A stretch of DNA of 48,178 nucleotides from JBGTCD01 sp041749015 (GCA_041749015.1 JBGTCD010000142.1:1-48178), one strand, 5' to 3'. Counted from the stretch's first letter, positions 1 to 8,598 are shown. Program-made: numbers and translations. The notes: a model not told the origin generated them from the letters alone.

Positions 1-466
1 ACAATGCATCGAAAGTTATGGCCCGATACCCAGGGTCATTCACATCCGGAGAAAGTGAAGCTGTTTTATTAGTAGGGCCGATGGAGCCGGCTACAAATCT
101 TGGCTTTTCAGGATTGGCTTTGGTGAAGTCAGCCGCCACCTCACATGCCAATTTTGCAGCCTCAAAATTCATTTCATAGGCAATACCCTGAAGGCCATAA
201 TCTTCCTGAGCAATTGATGTGCTGCTGAAAGTGTTGGTCTCAGCAATATCTGCCCCAGCCTGGAAATAGGCCTGGTGGATCTCTCTGATAATATCCGGGC
301 GGGTTAAAGTAAGCAAGTCATTATTGCCCCTGAGTGCCATTGGGTGCTCTTTAAACCTATCGCCACGGTAATCATTCTCGCTGAGTTGATACCGCTGGAT
401 CATGGTACCCATAGCACCATCCAGAATTAAGATTTTTTTACTAAGAAGCCTTTTAATTGCTGACAA
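1..466 (-). CDS. metH: Methionine synthase MetH, N-terminal part (runs off the window)
   Basis: This is the beginning of cobalamin-dependent methionine synthase, which methylates homocysteine with 5-methyltetrahydrofolate in the cytoplasm. The visible 155 or so residues are the start of the homocysteine-binding barrel, with LDGAMGTMIQRY near residue 15 and a later ETNTFSST segment, both typical of the family. I place the start at a TTG at 466-464, giving a beginning like (M)SAIKRLLSKKILILDG. The frame is closed by a TAA only four codons upstream and has no in-frame ATG before the conserved motif. A SAM-I riboswitch lies 67 bases upstream on the same strand, which strongly supports a methionine-pathway role. 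The rest of the gene lies left of position 1, so I cannot tell whether the B12 and reactivation domains are in the same polypeptide. Confidence 0.93.
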   Translation of the reverse strand, partial: MSAIKRLLSKKILILDGAMGTMIQRYQLSENDYRGDRFKEHPMALRGNNDLLTLTRPDIIREIHQAYFQAGADIAETNTFSSTSIAQEDYGLQGIAYEMNFEAAKLACEVAADFTKANPEKPRFVAGSIGPTNKTASLSPDVNDPGYRAITFDAL

Positions 467-532
467 TTCTTCCGGAATTTAAATCAAAAAAGACTTATCA
501 GAAAGTTAAAAGTAAGAGGGAGTGAATACTAT

Positions 533-640
533 CTCTTATCTTTTCCCGCACCAGTGCAGGATGGGAGTTAGCACCGAACCCCTGTGGAGGGTAGGTTGCT
601 AAGACTTCACGGGGCCCATTCCCTCAGTCTTTCTTGATAA
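533..640 (-). ncRNA. SAM-I (S-box) riboswitch upstream of metH
   Basis: Read on the minus strand, the element opens with CTTATCAAGAAAGACTGAGG and continues with GGAATGGGCCCCGTGAAG, CTTAGCAACC, CGGTGCTAACTCCC and a closing GATAAGAG. These match the P1 helix and conserved core of the SAM-I class. P1 is formed by CTTATC at the 5' end and GATAAG at the 3' end. Beyond it lie CTCTTA at 513-518, which could pair with the P1 3' strand, and a second GATAAG copy at 494-499 followed by a U-rich run. That is compatible with a switch between alternative helices. The expected logic is that SAM turns metH expression off; this is known for the class and was not shown here. Confidence 0.95.
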
Positions 641-646
641 GTGATA

Positions 647-654
647 CAAAGTAA
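647..654 (-). promoter_or_regulatory. Candidate -7 element for riboswitch-metH transcript
   Basis: TTACTTTG on the minus strand differs by one base from the Bacteroidota -7 consensus TAnnTTTG. It lies about seven bases before the first base of the riboswitch, as a promoter for this transcript should. No clear -33 element was seen. Confidence 0.4.
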
Positions 655-697
655 GTTAATAATGGTCTATTTGTAAAGGTATAGGTACATAATTTTA

Positions 698-705
698 TAA
701 ATTTG
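698..705 (+). promoter_or_regulatory. Candidate -7 element upstream of the Ppx/GppA gene
   Basis: TAAATTTG is an exact TAnnTTTG match, 28 bases before the TTG start of the phosphatase gene. A TTTG lies further upstream near 670-673, slightly farther than the usual -33 spacing. Confidence 0.4.
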
Positions 706-733
706 GGTACCATTTAAAACCCCTTCAAAATAT

Positions 734-1633
734 TTGAAATTCGCTGTTATCGATATCGGCTCTAATGCCATCCGGCTTCAGGTAAGTACGGTCCTCAAAA
801 GAAATGGTGCCATTCATTTTAAAAAAATCGAATATGTGCGTTTCCCACTCAGACTCGGACAGGACGTTTTTTCGACCGGAGTCATCAGTGAAAATCAGGT
901 AAAACGATTTAAAAAGCTCATGAGAGCATTTAAAATCCTCATTGATCTTTATGAAGTCAATGATTCTATGGCATGCGCTACATCGGCAATGCGTGAATCA
1001 AGAAATGGAATGGAGATAGCCAATGAGATAGAAGAGGAACTAGGTCTGAAAATCAAGGTTATTGACGGAAACAGGGAGGCCGCACTAATCAACAATGCCA
1101 TAAGTATTTTTCTTGAGGCCAAAACCTACTTACATATTGATGTAGGGGGTGGTAGCACCGAACTCAATCTCTATGTAGCCGGGAAGAAAATAAAATCACG
1201 ATCGTTTAGGATTGGATCGGTAAGAAGGCTTGAGCACCACGACTCCCCCATCATCTGGGATAACATGAAAAAATGGGTAAGGGAAAATGTAAAAAAAGAA
1301 TTTGGCAAGGTCATCTGTGTAGGAACAGGGGGAAATATCAACAAAATATTTGAACTAGCGCTTAAGAAGCCCGGTAAAACCATGTCATTGAAAAAAGTAA
1401 AGCAAGTTCAGGAAATGATCCTGGGCCATACTTACGAGGAGCGCATCAATAAGCTTATGCTTAACCCTGACAGGGCCGATGTGATCATTCCTGCTTCGGA
1501 GATTTATGTTGCGGTGATGAATTGGGCCAGTTCAAAATCAATCCTGGTGCCTGACGTAGGCCTTAAGGATGGTATGCTGCTTTATCTTTATGAGAAAAAT
1601 ACCCGTCAGGGGAAATTGGAATTCAAAATCTAG
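734..1633 (+). CDS. Ppx/GppA family phosphatase
   Basis: A member of the exopolyphosphatase/guanosine pentaphosphate phosphohydrolase family, which uses the ASKHA fold to hydrolyse polyphosphate or pppGpp. The phosphate-1 motif DIGSNAIRL is at residues 7-15, the DVGGGSTELN motif is at about residues 135-144, and GTGGNI sits near 197. At 299 residues it contains only the catalytic two-lobe part and lacks the C-terminal HD-like domain of E. coli Ppx, as do many short homologues. The start is TTG at 734, directly before KFAVIDIGSNA, with no better ATG. The stand-alone catalytic form makes the in vivo substrate (polyP or pppGpp) uncertain. It stands alone between divergent metH and a convergent lipoprotein gene. 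Confidence 0.88.
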   Translation: MKFAVIDIGSNAIRLQVSTVLKRNGAIHFKKIEYVRFPLRLGQDVFSTGVISENQVKRFKKLMRAFKILIDLYEVNDSMACATSAMRESRNGMEIANEIEEELGLKIKVIDGNREAALINNAISIFLEAKTYLHIDVGGGSTELNLYVAGKKIKSRSFRIGSVRRLEHHDSPIIWDNMKKWVRENVKKEFGKVICVGTGGNINKIFELALKKPGKTMSLKKVKQVQEMILGHTYEERINKLMLNPDRADVIIPASEIYVAVMNWASSKSILVPDVGLKDGMLLYLYEKNTRQGKLEFKI

Positions 1634-1641
1634 AGTAGGCT

Positions 1642-1803
1642 CTACCAGATCAGCGGCATTTCTATAGAAGCAACCAGCTTACCGATACCCTTATTCTGAT
1701 CACATCCCTGGATAAAGCTGCTCAACAATATGGTGCAAAAAATAAAAACACCATACTTAATCATGATACTCTTAATGGCTTTAGCTCTTTTAACAATCTT
1801 CAT
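1642..1803 (-). CDS. Small putative lipoprotein (53 aa)
   Basis: A short reading frame with an ATG start, a basic N-terminus (KIVKRAKAIKS), a hydrophobic stretch around residues 17-30 and a candidate lipobox FIQGC at residues 30-34. About 19 residues follow the cysteine. It begins 59 bases after the end of the barrel/anti-sigma-like gene on the same strand, so it is probably the last gene of the sigma-factor transcript. I do not recognise a family. Small lipoproteins often trail such sigma/anti-sigma pairs, but a function cannot be read from the sequence. Confidence 0.6.
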   Translation of the reverse strand: MKIVKRAKAIKSIMIKYGVFIFCTILLSSFIQGCDQNKGIGKLVASIEMPLIW

Positions 1804-1862
1804 AGTAAAAAAATAGTCTTTAACCCTTAGATGTAAAAAATAACAAATGGTTGTAAAAAAAA

Positions 1863-3374
1863 TTAATTTAAGTCATATCTTAACCTAAATCCTAACTGAA
1901 ACGAACTTGGAAAACTCTTAAAATTACTGTTTTCCTTAGTAATAGAGCCCATTGAAAAACGGTATGCCGGCTCTATGGCAATCGCATATTTCTTACCTAT
2001 CCTGTATGCAAATTCCGTTCCCAAAATGGTAGTTAAATTAACATTTCTATATGGTGATGCTTCTCCGGTCCGAATGGTAACCGGCTGATAGTCAACATTT
2101 CTTCCTGTTATAGTGTTTTTTAATAGAAAATCTGCTGAAACACCACCAATAAGACTAGCATTAAATTTGCCCCGCTCCAACCTATATCCTATAATCACCG
2201 GGATGGAAACAAACTCAAAAGTATTTTGAATTTCGTATGAATCGGTATTTCTAATGAATACATCATCACCGGCATAACTTGTATTGTTGAAGATAATTGA
2301 ATTTACCCCGGTGCTAGCATCCTGGGCGAAAGACTCCGATCTACCATTGGCCACCATCTGTGAAAATTGAAATCCGGAAATCAGGTAAAATTTTCTCCAA
2401 ACCGGCATAGCGGCGTTGACTCCAAATGAAAATCCATAACCTGGTCGCTCCAGGTTTTCTGTGGGTTCCACAACTTCAGTGTCCCCCATAAAATCAGCGA
2501 TTGGAAGTGCCATGCCACCGAGGTTCAATTGATCTGCCCTTTCTGCAAAGTTTGCAGCAACAGGATCAATACTGCCTTGAGAATTGGCAGAATAGGATCC
2601 CATACCCATATTAAGCCCTGCCCAGGATTTAGATTTTTTACTTGGTCCATTCGATACATACGTTTTAGTGACCCAGTAAGAAGGTAAATCTATTTCGGTA
2701 GTGGCTGGCATTGGTTTTACTGGCAGAGCAGCTTCAGCAGGCAATTTTATAGAAGCAATGTGGCGGGATGTCAGATGATCACGGTCAGATGTTGGCCGAG
2801 CTTCATTGGCATCATCAGACATCCCCTCCTCATTGAAAAGATTGGCCCGGAAGAAACCAGATCCTGATGGCGCACCATCGGAAACGGCGTAGCTTAGGTT
2901 ATTGGTTTGGCTTTGATCAGCTAAATCTTCTTCTTCCCGGCCAATGTTTTGAATATTTTCACCAGACAATCCTGCAATTGCTTGGGAATTTTCCTTTGAT
3001 TTTTTGGATTCAGATAAAGGTTGATTCTCAACAACAGTCCTATTTGAACGGTCCTGCACAACCTCATCTAAAGTTTGAAATTCATTTACTGAAGGCGTGG
3101 TATCTTCAGTTGGAATATTATCAGATGATAGCACATCGTCTGAAGCTTGCCAAAGGTAAATGGCAGCACTTGTAGAAAGTATGGCTAAAGCAACCGCAGC
3201 AGCTGCTACGTACTTCAAAATACTTACTTGCTTTTTGTAGGCAAATACATTTGAATGGGACAATTTGGAATCTAATCGATCCCACAACCCTTCAGAAGGC
3301 GGTACAGCACCATCACTCAGTGACTTCCTCCATGCCTCTTCAAACTGCCCCCTACCCTTGTCAGATGTTTCCAT
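1863..3374 (-). CDS. Membrane-anchored anti-sigma-like protein with C-terminal barrel-like domain
   Basis: A 503-residue protein in three parts. The N-terminal part (residues 1-47) is soluble and contains GLWDRLDSKL, typical of the cytoplasmic end of Bacteroidota anti-sigma-like proteins. A single membrane span follows near residues 49-71, then a long low-complexity linker rich in S, D, N and E (about 72-240). The C-terminal part, about residues 310-503, has the alternating pattern of PorT-type outer-membrane barrel proteins and ends in FRLRYDLN. It overlaps the upstream ECF sigma gene by 14 bases, so the two are probably translationally coupled. I infer that it binds the sigma factor and could sense the envelope; neither was shown. 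It could also simply be annotated as an outer-membrane beta-barrel protein. Confidence 0.75.
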   Translation of the reverse strand: METSDKGRGQFEEAWRKSLSDGAVPPSEGLWDRLDSKLSHSNVFAYKKQVSILKYVAAAAVALAILSTSAAIYLWQASDDVLSSDNIPTEDTTPSVNEFQTLDEVVQDRSNRTVVENQPLSESKKSKENSQAIAGLSGENIQNIGREEEDLADQSQTNNLSYAVSDGAPSGSGFFRANLFNEEGMSDDANEARPTSDRDHLTSRHIASIKLPAEAALPVKPMPATTEIDLPSYWVTKTYVSNGPSKKSKSWAGLNMGMGSYSANSQGSIDPVAANFAERADQLNLGGMALPIADFMGDTEVVEPTENLERPGYGFSFGVNAAMPVWRKFYLISGFQFSQMVANGRSESFAQDASTGVNSIIFNNTSYAGDDVFIRNTDSYEIQNTFEFVSIPVIIGYRLERGKFNASLIGGVSADFLLKNTITGRNVDYQPVTIRTGEASPYRNVNLTTILGTEFAYRIGKKYAIAIEPAYRFSMGSITKENSNFKSFPSSFQLGFRLRYDLN

Positions 3375-3909
3375 AATTTAAGTTCCTGGCCTGCTTGATC
3401 ATGTCTTTAAGCAGGCTTTTTGCTCTAGCATATTGTGACTTTGAAGTGCCCTCGCTAATGCTCATCATTTTGGCTATCTCGCGGTGATTATATCCTTCCA
3501 CTGCGTACAGGTTGAAAATCACTTGACATCCTGCAGGAAGTGATTGGACCATTTGGATCAATTCCTTAAAATCAAATCCTCCTAAATCTACCTCTTGCGC
3601 CTCTTCTTGAACATTTTCATCAACTTCTGATAATGGAAACATATAAACCCTATTCCTTATTGAATTTAACGCCACGTTAATTACGATTCTGATCATCCAG
3701 GTTTCAAGCTTTGACTTGTACTCAAAACGAGGAAGGTTATCAAAAATCTTCAAAAAGGCATCCTGTAGGATATCCTCAGCTTCTTCGTGGGATTTAGAAT
3801 ACCGGAGGGCTATTGCTTTTAATTTACCTCCAAAGTGTTCATAAAGCTCACGCTGTGCCCTGATATCCCCATCGATACAAGAATTTATAAGTTCCTTCTC
3901 GCTGTTCAT
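3361..3909 (-). CDS. ECF-type RNA polymerase sigma-70 factor
   Basis: A 182-residue extracytoplasmic-function sigma factor. Region 2 carries YSKSHEEAEDILQDAFLKIF, the core-polymerase and -10 binding part, and region 4 near residues 120-175 contains EGYNHREIAKMMSISEGTSKSQ, a helix-turn-helix for the -35 element. I use the ATG at 3909 (MNSEKELINSC) because it gives the family's usual N-terminus. The frame extends further upstream, but that extension is atypical. The gene is followed, with a 14-base overlap, by a membrane-anchored protein that probably controls it. A TAnnTTTG match lies about 90 bases upstream. Confidence 0.92.
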   Translation of the reverse strand: MNSEKELINSCIDGDIRAQRELYEHFGGKLKAIALRYSKSHEEAEDILQDAFLKIFDNLPRFEYKSKLETWMIRIVINVALNSIRNRVYMFPLSEVDENVQEEAQEVDLGGFDFKELIQMVQSLPAGCQVIFNLYAVEGYNHREIAKMMSISEGTSKSQYARAKSLLKDMIKQARNLNYGNI

Positions 3910-4001
3910 TGGCAGCTTCGTCTGGTTAGACACATAAATTGATAAAAGAGTTGGAACATAGGAAAAAAACTTTCTAATTATGTTCAGTTTTAATCTTAAA
4001 G

Positions 4002-4009
4002 CAAATATA
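4002..4009 (-). promoter_or_regulatory. Candidate -7 element for the ECF sigma operon
   Basis: TATATTTG on the minus strand is an exact TAnnTTTG match. It lies about 93 bases upstream of the sigma factor start and overlaps the spacer just before the divergent plug-protein gene. No -33 element was evident. Confidence 0.35.
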
Positions 4010-4012
4010 AAA

Positions 4013-5332
4013 ATGTTAAAGAGACTTTGCACTATCTTGTGCATTATCCTATTTAATCATTGTGTACCACTCGACCAATCCTCATCATCAGGCACCGCTT
4101 CAAGAGGCAGCTTGAGTGGCAGCTCAAAGGCGCTGATTTATGCCAACAAAACTTATGAATCACAAATCAAAACCGTGCAACTCTATCCACAATTGGGCAC
4201 TATGCAAGACATGATCCTTCCTGCCGTAACACAACTTAACAACCCCAATCTCATCCTGGAGTTTGATGATCTGACCGAAGATGCAGACATATACAATGTC
4301 AGGATTCTCTATTGCAACGCTGATTGGTCTCCTTCAAGTCTCAATACTCTGGAATATATTTTTGAATACAACGAATTCCCGATTAATGATTTTGAGTATT
4401 CTAATGCCACTCTAACGGAATATGTGCATTACACTTTCAAGCTCCCCAGGGTAAAACTTCCAGGCAATTATCTGGCCGTTGTTTATAGAAGAGCCAATCC
4501 GGATGATATAATATTGAGCAGAAGGTTTATGGTTTTTGATCAGCGGATTAATATCCAACCCACAGACAGAACCATTGGTTTTTCCGGAAGCGCAAGGCAA
4601 TTCCAACAGATCAATTTTAATATTGATTATAAAGATTACGACCTGATCAATCCTTCAGAAACCCTTACCATTGTGATCCGGCAGAATCAAAGGTGGGACA
4701 ATCAAATCAGAGGGATCAGACCATATTCAGTCAGGGAAGATCAAAGATTTATTGAGTATCGCTTATTTGATGACAGCAATCAATTTTATGCCGGAAATGA
4801 GTTTAGATTTTTTGATTTGAGAAGTGTGCTTGCTCCCGGGCAGAACATTGCGGTAATGGAAAACCGCTCCAACCCTATGAAAGCACGGCTGATGACGGAC
4901 CAGTCAAGAGCCAGTCAGGCCTTTGCACAATATAATGATTATAACGGGCAGTTTATTTTGCAAAATTTTGATTCGGGCAATAGTAAATATGAAAGTGAAT
5001 ATGTAGAAGTGGAGTTTGTGCTGGATACCGGTGGTCCATTGAGCGGGGATGTTTACCTTAAAGGAGCCTTTACCGAATGGGAATCAAACCTAGCGACCCT
5101 GATGGTGTATGATGAGGAGGTGGGGATCTATAGAAATATCTACAAACTCAAACAAGGGCGGTACGACTATACCTACCATGTAGGAAGTGGGTCGATGCCA
5201 CCTACATACCTGGAAGGCAGTCATGCTGATACAGAAAATGAGTATGAAATTTTTGTTTATTACCGACCGATGAACCTAAGAGGTGACGTTTTGATCGGGT
5301 ACCAAAGCATCAATCTGAACAGCCGAAACTGA
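4013..5332 (+). CDS. Type IX secretion system plug protein (DUF5103 family)
   Basis: A 439-residue protein of the family formerly called DUF5103, whose studied member plugs the SprA translocon of the type IX secretion system in the outer membrane. The recognisable features are the order KTYESQIKTVQLYPQ near the mature N-terminus, then the core around LEFDDLTEDADIYNVRILYC, and a C-terminal Ig-like part ending in YYRPMNLRGDVLIGYQSINL. I choose the ATG at 4013 rather than the upstream frame start at 3980, because it gives a clean signal sequence MLKRLCTILCIILFNHC with a possible lipobox cysteine at residue 17. The gene is divergent from the sigma factor and converges end-to-end with cas6. Its presence implies that the cell has a T9SS. 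Confidence 0.87.
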   Translation: MLKRLCTILCIILFNHCVPLDQSSSSGTASRGSLSGSSKALIYANKTYESQIKTVQLYPQLGTMQDMILPAVTQLNNPNLILEFDDLTEDADIYNVRILYCNADWSPSSLNTLEYIFEYNEFPINDFEYSNATLTEYVHYTFKLPRVKLPGNYLAVVYRRANPDDIILSRRFMVFDQRINIQPTDRTIGFSGSARQFQQINFNIDYKDYDLINPSETLTIVIRQNQRWDNQIRGIRPYSVREDQRFIEYRLFDDSNQFYAGNEFRFFDLRSVLAPGQNIAVMENRSNPMKARLMTDQSRASQAFAQYNDYNGQFILQNFDSGNSKYESEYVEVEFVLDTGGPLSGDVYLKGAFTEWESNLATLMVYDEEVGIYRNIYKLKQGRYDYTYHVGSGSMPPTYLEGSHADTENEYEIFVYYRPMNLRGDVLIGYQSINLNSRN

Positions 5333-6133
5333 TCAGGCGTACGAAAATTCGTATTTTATGACTCTTTGATTTGGGTCAGCATGAGCGATGTCCAACATAC
5401 CAAAACCCTTGTGCGAAAATAATCCCAGTCCACATTCAAATACAAACTGCTGTACCTCAGGAGCAGCATATAATTCGAAGGGGAAAGTATAGCCCCTAAC
5501 CTCATATTTTACATCTTGATCAAATAATGGGTATATTCTGGCAAATTTCTTCTGGGCATTATTCATCCGCGTCAGGTAGGCTTTGTCGGGTACCACCTGA
5601 AATTTATAAAACCTTTCTAAAGATTCTGCTTCATACCTGCCATACTGCTCAAGCCTGAGCATGGTAGCTTCATAGAGCAAATCAGAAAATTCATCTGTAG
5701 CCGGATCGATGAATTTCTTCCCTTTTTGGTCATAAAAAGTAGGGCTGAGGATCACCACTGGCGAAATACAAATAAATTTTGTCATTTCCTGAAAACGCAC
5801 TTTCTCCTCAATCTCCACAGTTTCAGGCTCCAATGTCAAATTGCCAATCTGTACTTCCTGTAGCTGAAAAAGCCGTGTCAAGAAATAATCTACAAAGCTT
5901 TTATCTGTGGCAGAAAAGACCAGAGTAATTCTTGAGGAATAGAAGTGAAGGCCGCGTTTGCTGACCTTTGTTTGGCCTTTGAGGCCGGAAAAATTATAGG
6001 TTTGAAAATTGTGAAATCGCTTTTGAGGATCACTTGCAATAATGCCTTTCACCATCTGAGCCAATAAATACTGATGATGGAAGGGCACATTGGCACCCCT
6101 GTTTTTTAACAGAAAAATAATCCTGACCCTCAC
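5333..6133 (-). CDS. cas6: Stand-alone Cas6-family endoribonuclease
   Basis: A 266-residue protein, close in length to Pyrococcus Cas6, the RAMP nuclease that cuts precursor CRISPR RNA. The N-terminal VPFHHQYLLAQMVKGII at residues 16-32 matches the conserved VPYNHQY region. His41 in KRFHNFQTY sits where the catalytic histidine of PfCas6 lies, and Lys52 in SGLKG follows at the expected distance. The C-terminal part holds the glycine-rich RAMP loop GLGLFSHKGFGMLDI at about residues 235-249. No other cas gene and no repeat-spacer array is visible in 48 kb. The neighbours are the T9SS plug gene, ychF and a permease, which are chromosomal core genes. It may serve a distant CRISPR locus in trans or may have been recruited to process a cellular RNA. 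Alignment was by eye from memory of the family. Confidence 0.87.
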   Translation of the reverse strand: MRVRIIFLLKNRGANVPFHHQYLLAQMVKGIIASDPQKRFHNFQTYNFSGLKGQTKVSKRGLHFYSSRITLVFSATDKSFVDYFLTRLFQLQEVQIGNLTLEPETVEIEEKVRFQEMTKFICISPVVILSPTFYDQKGKKFIDPATDEFSDLLYEATMLRLEQYGRYEAESLERFYKFQVVPDKAYLTRMNNAQKKFARIYPLFDQDVKYEVRGYTFPFELYAAPEVQQFVFECGLGLFSHKGFGMLDIAHADPNQRVIKYEFSYA

Positions 6134-6307
6134 TATAAAAATCGGGTTAATCCAAAAAAAATAAACAAAGGGCTAAACGGTAAACGATTTATGGTGCTTT
6201 AAAAATAGAGACCACTCTTATTCAGCTCTTTAAAAAATTAAATTCGCTAATAAATATAAGGTAAGTTTAAATAGATTGCCAATAGCAGGTAAGATTTTTA
6301 TAGAATT

Positions 6308-7402
6308 TTAAACATTAAATCTAAAATGCATGACGTCTCCATCAGCTACAATGTAATCTTTCCCCTCTACGGCGAGCTTGCCCGCTTCCCGGCAACCAGC
6401 CTCGGTTTTATATTTTTGATAGTCTTCCAACTTGATGACTTCAGCTCTGATAAAGCCTTTTTCAAAATCACTGTGAATGACCCCTGCGGCCTGTGGGGCT
6501 TTCCAACCTTTCACAATAGTCCAGGCCCGGACCTCCTTCTCCCCTGCAGTAAAATAGGTAATCAAACCGAGGGCATCATAAGAAGTTTTGATGAGGCGTA
6601 TCAACCCGGACTGAGTGAGGCCATATTCCTCCAGAAACAGGCTTCTCTCCTCAGGATCCAGCTCTGCAATTTGTGCCTCTATACTGGCCGAAATTAAGAT
6701 CACCTCGGCAGGCTCATCTTTCAGAGAATTTTTTAAATTTTCGACATGATTATTGCCTGACACCACAGAAGCCTCATCTACATTGGCTACATAGATCACC
6801 GGCTTGAGGGTAATCAGATGGAGGTCTTTGATCAGTTCCAACTCTTTCACGTCCAGACCAAGGCTGCGGACATTCCTTCCGGATTCCAGAAAATCCTTAA
6901 TTTTAAGAACCACCGGTAGTTCCTTTTTGGCAAGGGCATCACCAGATTTTGCGATTTTTTCTACCTTCTGCAGTTTCTTTTCGATGGTCTCCAGATCCTT
7001 GATCTGTAGCTCAGTATCAATAACTTCCTTATCCTTAACAGGATCTACCCTGCCATCAACATGAACAATATTACCGTCATCGAAACATCGCAGCACATGC
7101 AGCACGGTATCCACCTCGCGGATATGGCCCAGGAATTTATTTCCCAGCCCTTCTCCCTTACTGGCACCTTTCACAAGCCCGGCAATATCTACAAACTCTA
7201 TTGTCGCGGGGATTACTTTTTGCGGATGTACCAAATCAGATAAAATTTTCAATCTTTCATCCGGAACATTGATCACTCCCACATTTGGTTCAATTGTACA
7301 AAAAGGAAAATTGGCAGCTTCTGCCTTTTTATTGGATAGTGCATTAAATAAAGTGGACTTACCAACATTTGGCAAGCCTACAATCCCACATTTTAGACCC
7401 AT
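6308..7402 (-). CDS. ychF: Ribosome-associated ATPase/GTPase YchF
   Basis: A 364-residue Obg-family P-loop protein that binds ATP and associates with ribosomes. The Walker A motif GLPNVGKSTLFNAL is at residues 8-21, followed by the G3 DIAGLVKGASKGEGLGNKF segment, NVDE in the G4 position, and a C-terminal TGS domain ending in EGKDYIVADGDVMHFRFNV. The length and ends are full and normal. It lies six bases downstream of the AI-2E permease gene, so the two probably share a transcript. cas6 follows on the same strand after a 174-base gap in which I saw no gene or strong terminator. Confidence 0.97.
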   Translation of the reverse strand: MGLKCGIVGLPNVGKSTLFNALSNKKAEAANFPFCTIEPNVGVINVPDERLKILSDLVHPQKVIPATIEFVDIAGLVKGASKGEGLGNKFLGHIREVDTVLHVLRCFDDGNIVHVDGRVDPVKDKEVIDTELQIKDLETIEKKLQKVEKIAKSGDALAKKELPVVLKIKDFLESGRNVRSLGLDVKELELIKDLHLITLKPVIYVANVDEASVVSGNNHVENLKNSLKDEPAEVILISASIEAQIAELDPEERSLFLEEYGLTQSGLIRLIKTSYDALGLITYFTAGEKEVRAWTIVKGWKAPQAAGVIHSDFEKGFIRAEVIKLEDYQKYKTEAGCREAGKLAVEGKDYIVADGDVMHFRFNV

Positions 7403-7408
7403 GAATTT

Positions 7409-8503
7409 TTAGGAAGTTTTTCTATTAAAAACTGAATACTGCTTATAACCGGCATACATCTCAGTAGAAATCACACGGATAATGGTATATGCCGGGATTG
7501 CTGCTATCATACCTGCTATGCCGGCTAATGTTGCGCCTGCAAATATAATGATAAAAATTTCCAGTGGATGGGCTTTGACACTTTTTGAGAAAATCAATGG
7601 CTGCAGCACGATATTGTCAGTGACCTGAACCACAGAAAATACCCCCACAATTTTAATGATCATAAATATGTAATCGTTGGTAGTTACGAGATCTGTACCT
7701 GTAGAAATCCCAACGATGATACCAAAAACCGAACCCAGTATTGGTCCCAGATACGGGATAAGGTTGGCTACTGCAGCAAAAATAGCAATGGTTAGGGCAT
7801 ACTTAATTCCAAAAATGCTCAATCCCACTGAGGCCAAAGTAAAGATGGCGGTCATTTGAAAAAGCAAACCCAGAAGGTAATTAGACAATAATTGCTCAAT
7901 TTTATTAAAAGCCACAATCGATACCTCAAAATACCTGTTTGGGATAAGAGTGATCATTTTTTTACGCATAGGTGCCATCTCGTAGAGCAGAAAAAATGAA
8001 ATGAAAAACACTGCCAAAAAACCAATAAAAAAATTTCCGGTAAAAGAAATGATTTGATTCACCACATCTCCGAAATTTATACTAGAGATTTGTTCGGATA
8101 GAAATGCCCTAAATGACTCCATAATAAATCCGGGCTCCTGGGAGCTGAGATTATATTCAAATAAAAACTGCTCGAAGCGTTGAATGGGGGTCTTCACCTG
8201 TTCAAGTAGTTCTTCGTAATTTAGGCCGGTAAGGATTCGGATTTGGTCAGAAATAAGAGGGATAAATAATATTACAAATAGACAGGCTACCAAAAAGAAA
8301 ATAGAAAATGAGACTAAAACGGCTAAAATCCTGGGCATCCTAATCCTGTAAATTTGACCTCTGCTCAACCGGTTGGTCATGGGTCGTAGAATGGCACTGA
8401 TGATAATAGCTAAAACAATATATATGAAGATGGCTGAAAAATACCAGGCCAAAAAAATAAACAGGCCCAAAATCAGTATCACATATATCAGTGTGCGATT
8501 CAT
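7409..8503 (-). CDS. AI-2E family transporter (permease)
   Basis: A 364-residue polytopic membrane protein of the AI-2E/PerM family. Two membrane spans open the protein (about residues 5-40), followed by one at about 62-85. A soluble loop with QVKTPIQRFEQFLFEY lies near 105-120. A second cluster of spans begins at about 150 and includes the family segment FAAVANLIPYLGPILGSVFGII near 240-261 and VTDNIVLQPLIFSKSVKAHP near 295-314. Members export diverse small molecules or act as Na+/H+ antiporters, so the substrate cannot be given. It is directly upstream of ychF. Confidence 0.9.
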   Translation of the reverse strand: MNRTLIYVILILGLFIFLAWYFSAIFIYIVLAIIISAILRPMTNRLSRGQIYRIRMPRILAVLVSFSIFFLVACLFVILFIPLISDQIRILTGLNYEELLEQVKTPIQRFEQFLFEYNLSSQEPGFIMESFRAFLSEQISSINFGDVVNQIISFTGNFFIGFLAVFFISFFLLYEMAPMRKKMITLIPNRYFEVSIVAFNKIEQLLSNYLLGLLFQMTAIFTLASVGLSIFGIKYALTIAIFAAVANLIPYLGPILGSVFGIIVGISTGTDLVTTNDYIFMIIKIVGVFSVVQVTDNIVLQPLIFSKSVKAHPLEIFIIIFAGATLAGIAGMIAAIPAYTIIRVISTEMYAGYKQYSVFNRKTS

Positions 8504-8598
8504 AGCCTCAAAGGTAATAGTAAAGCGTAAAAATTAAGCAATAGGGCCGGGTTAAATTTAAACAGGGATGGGCTTTAGAATCTGGAAGGGTTGAATAA

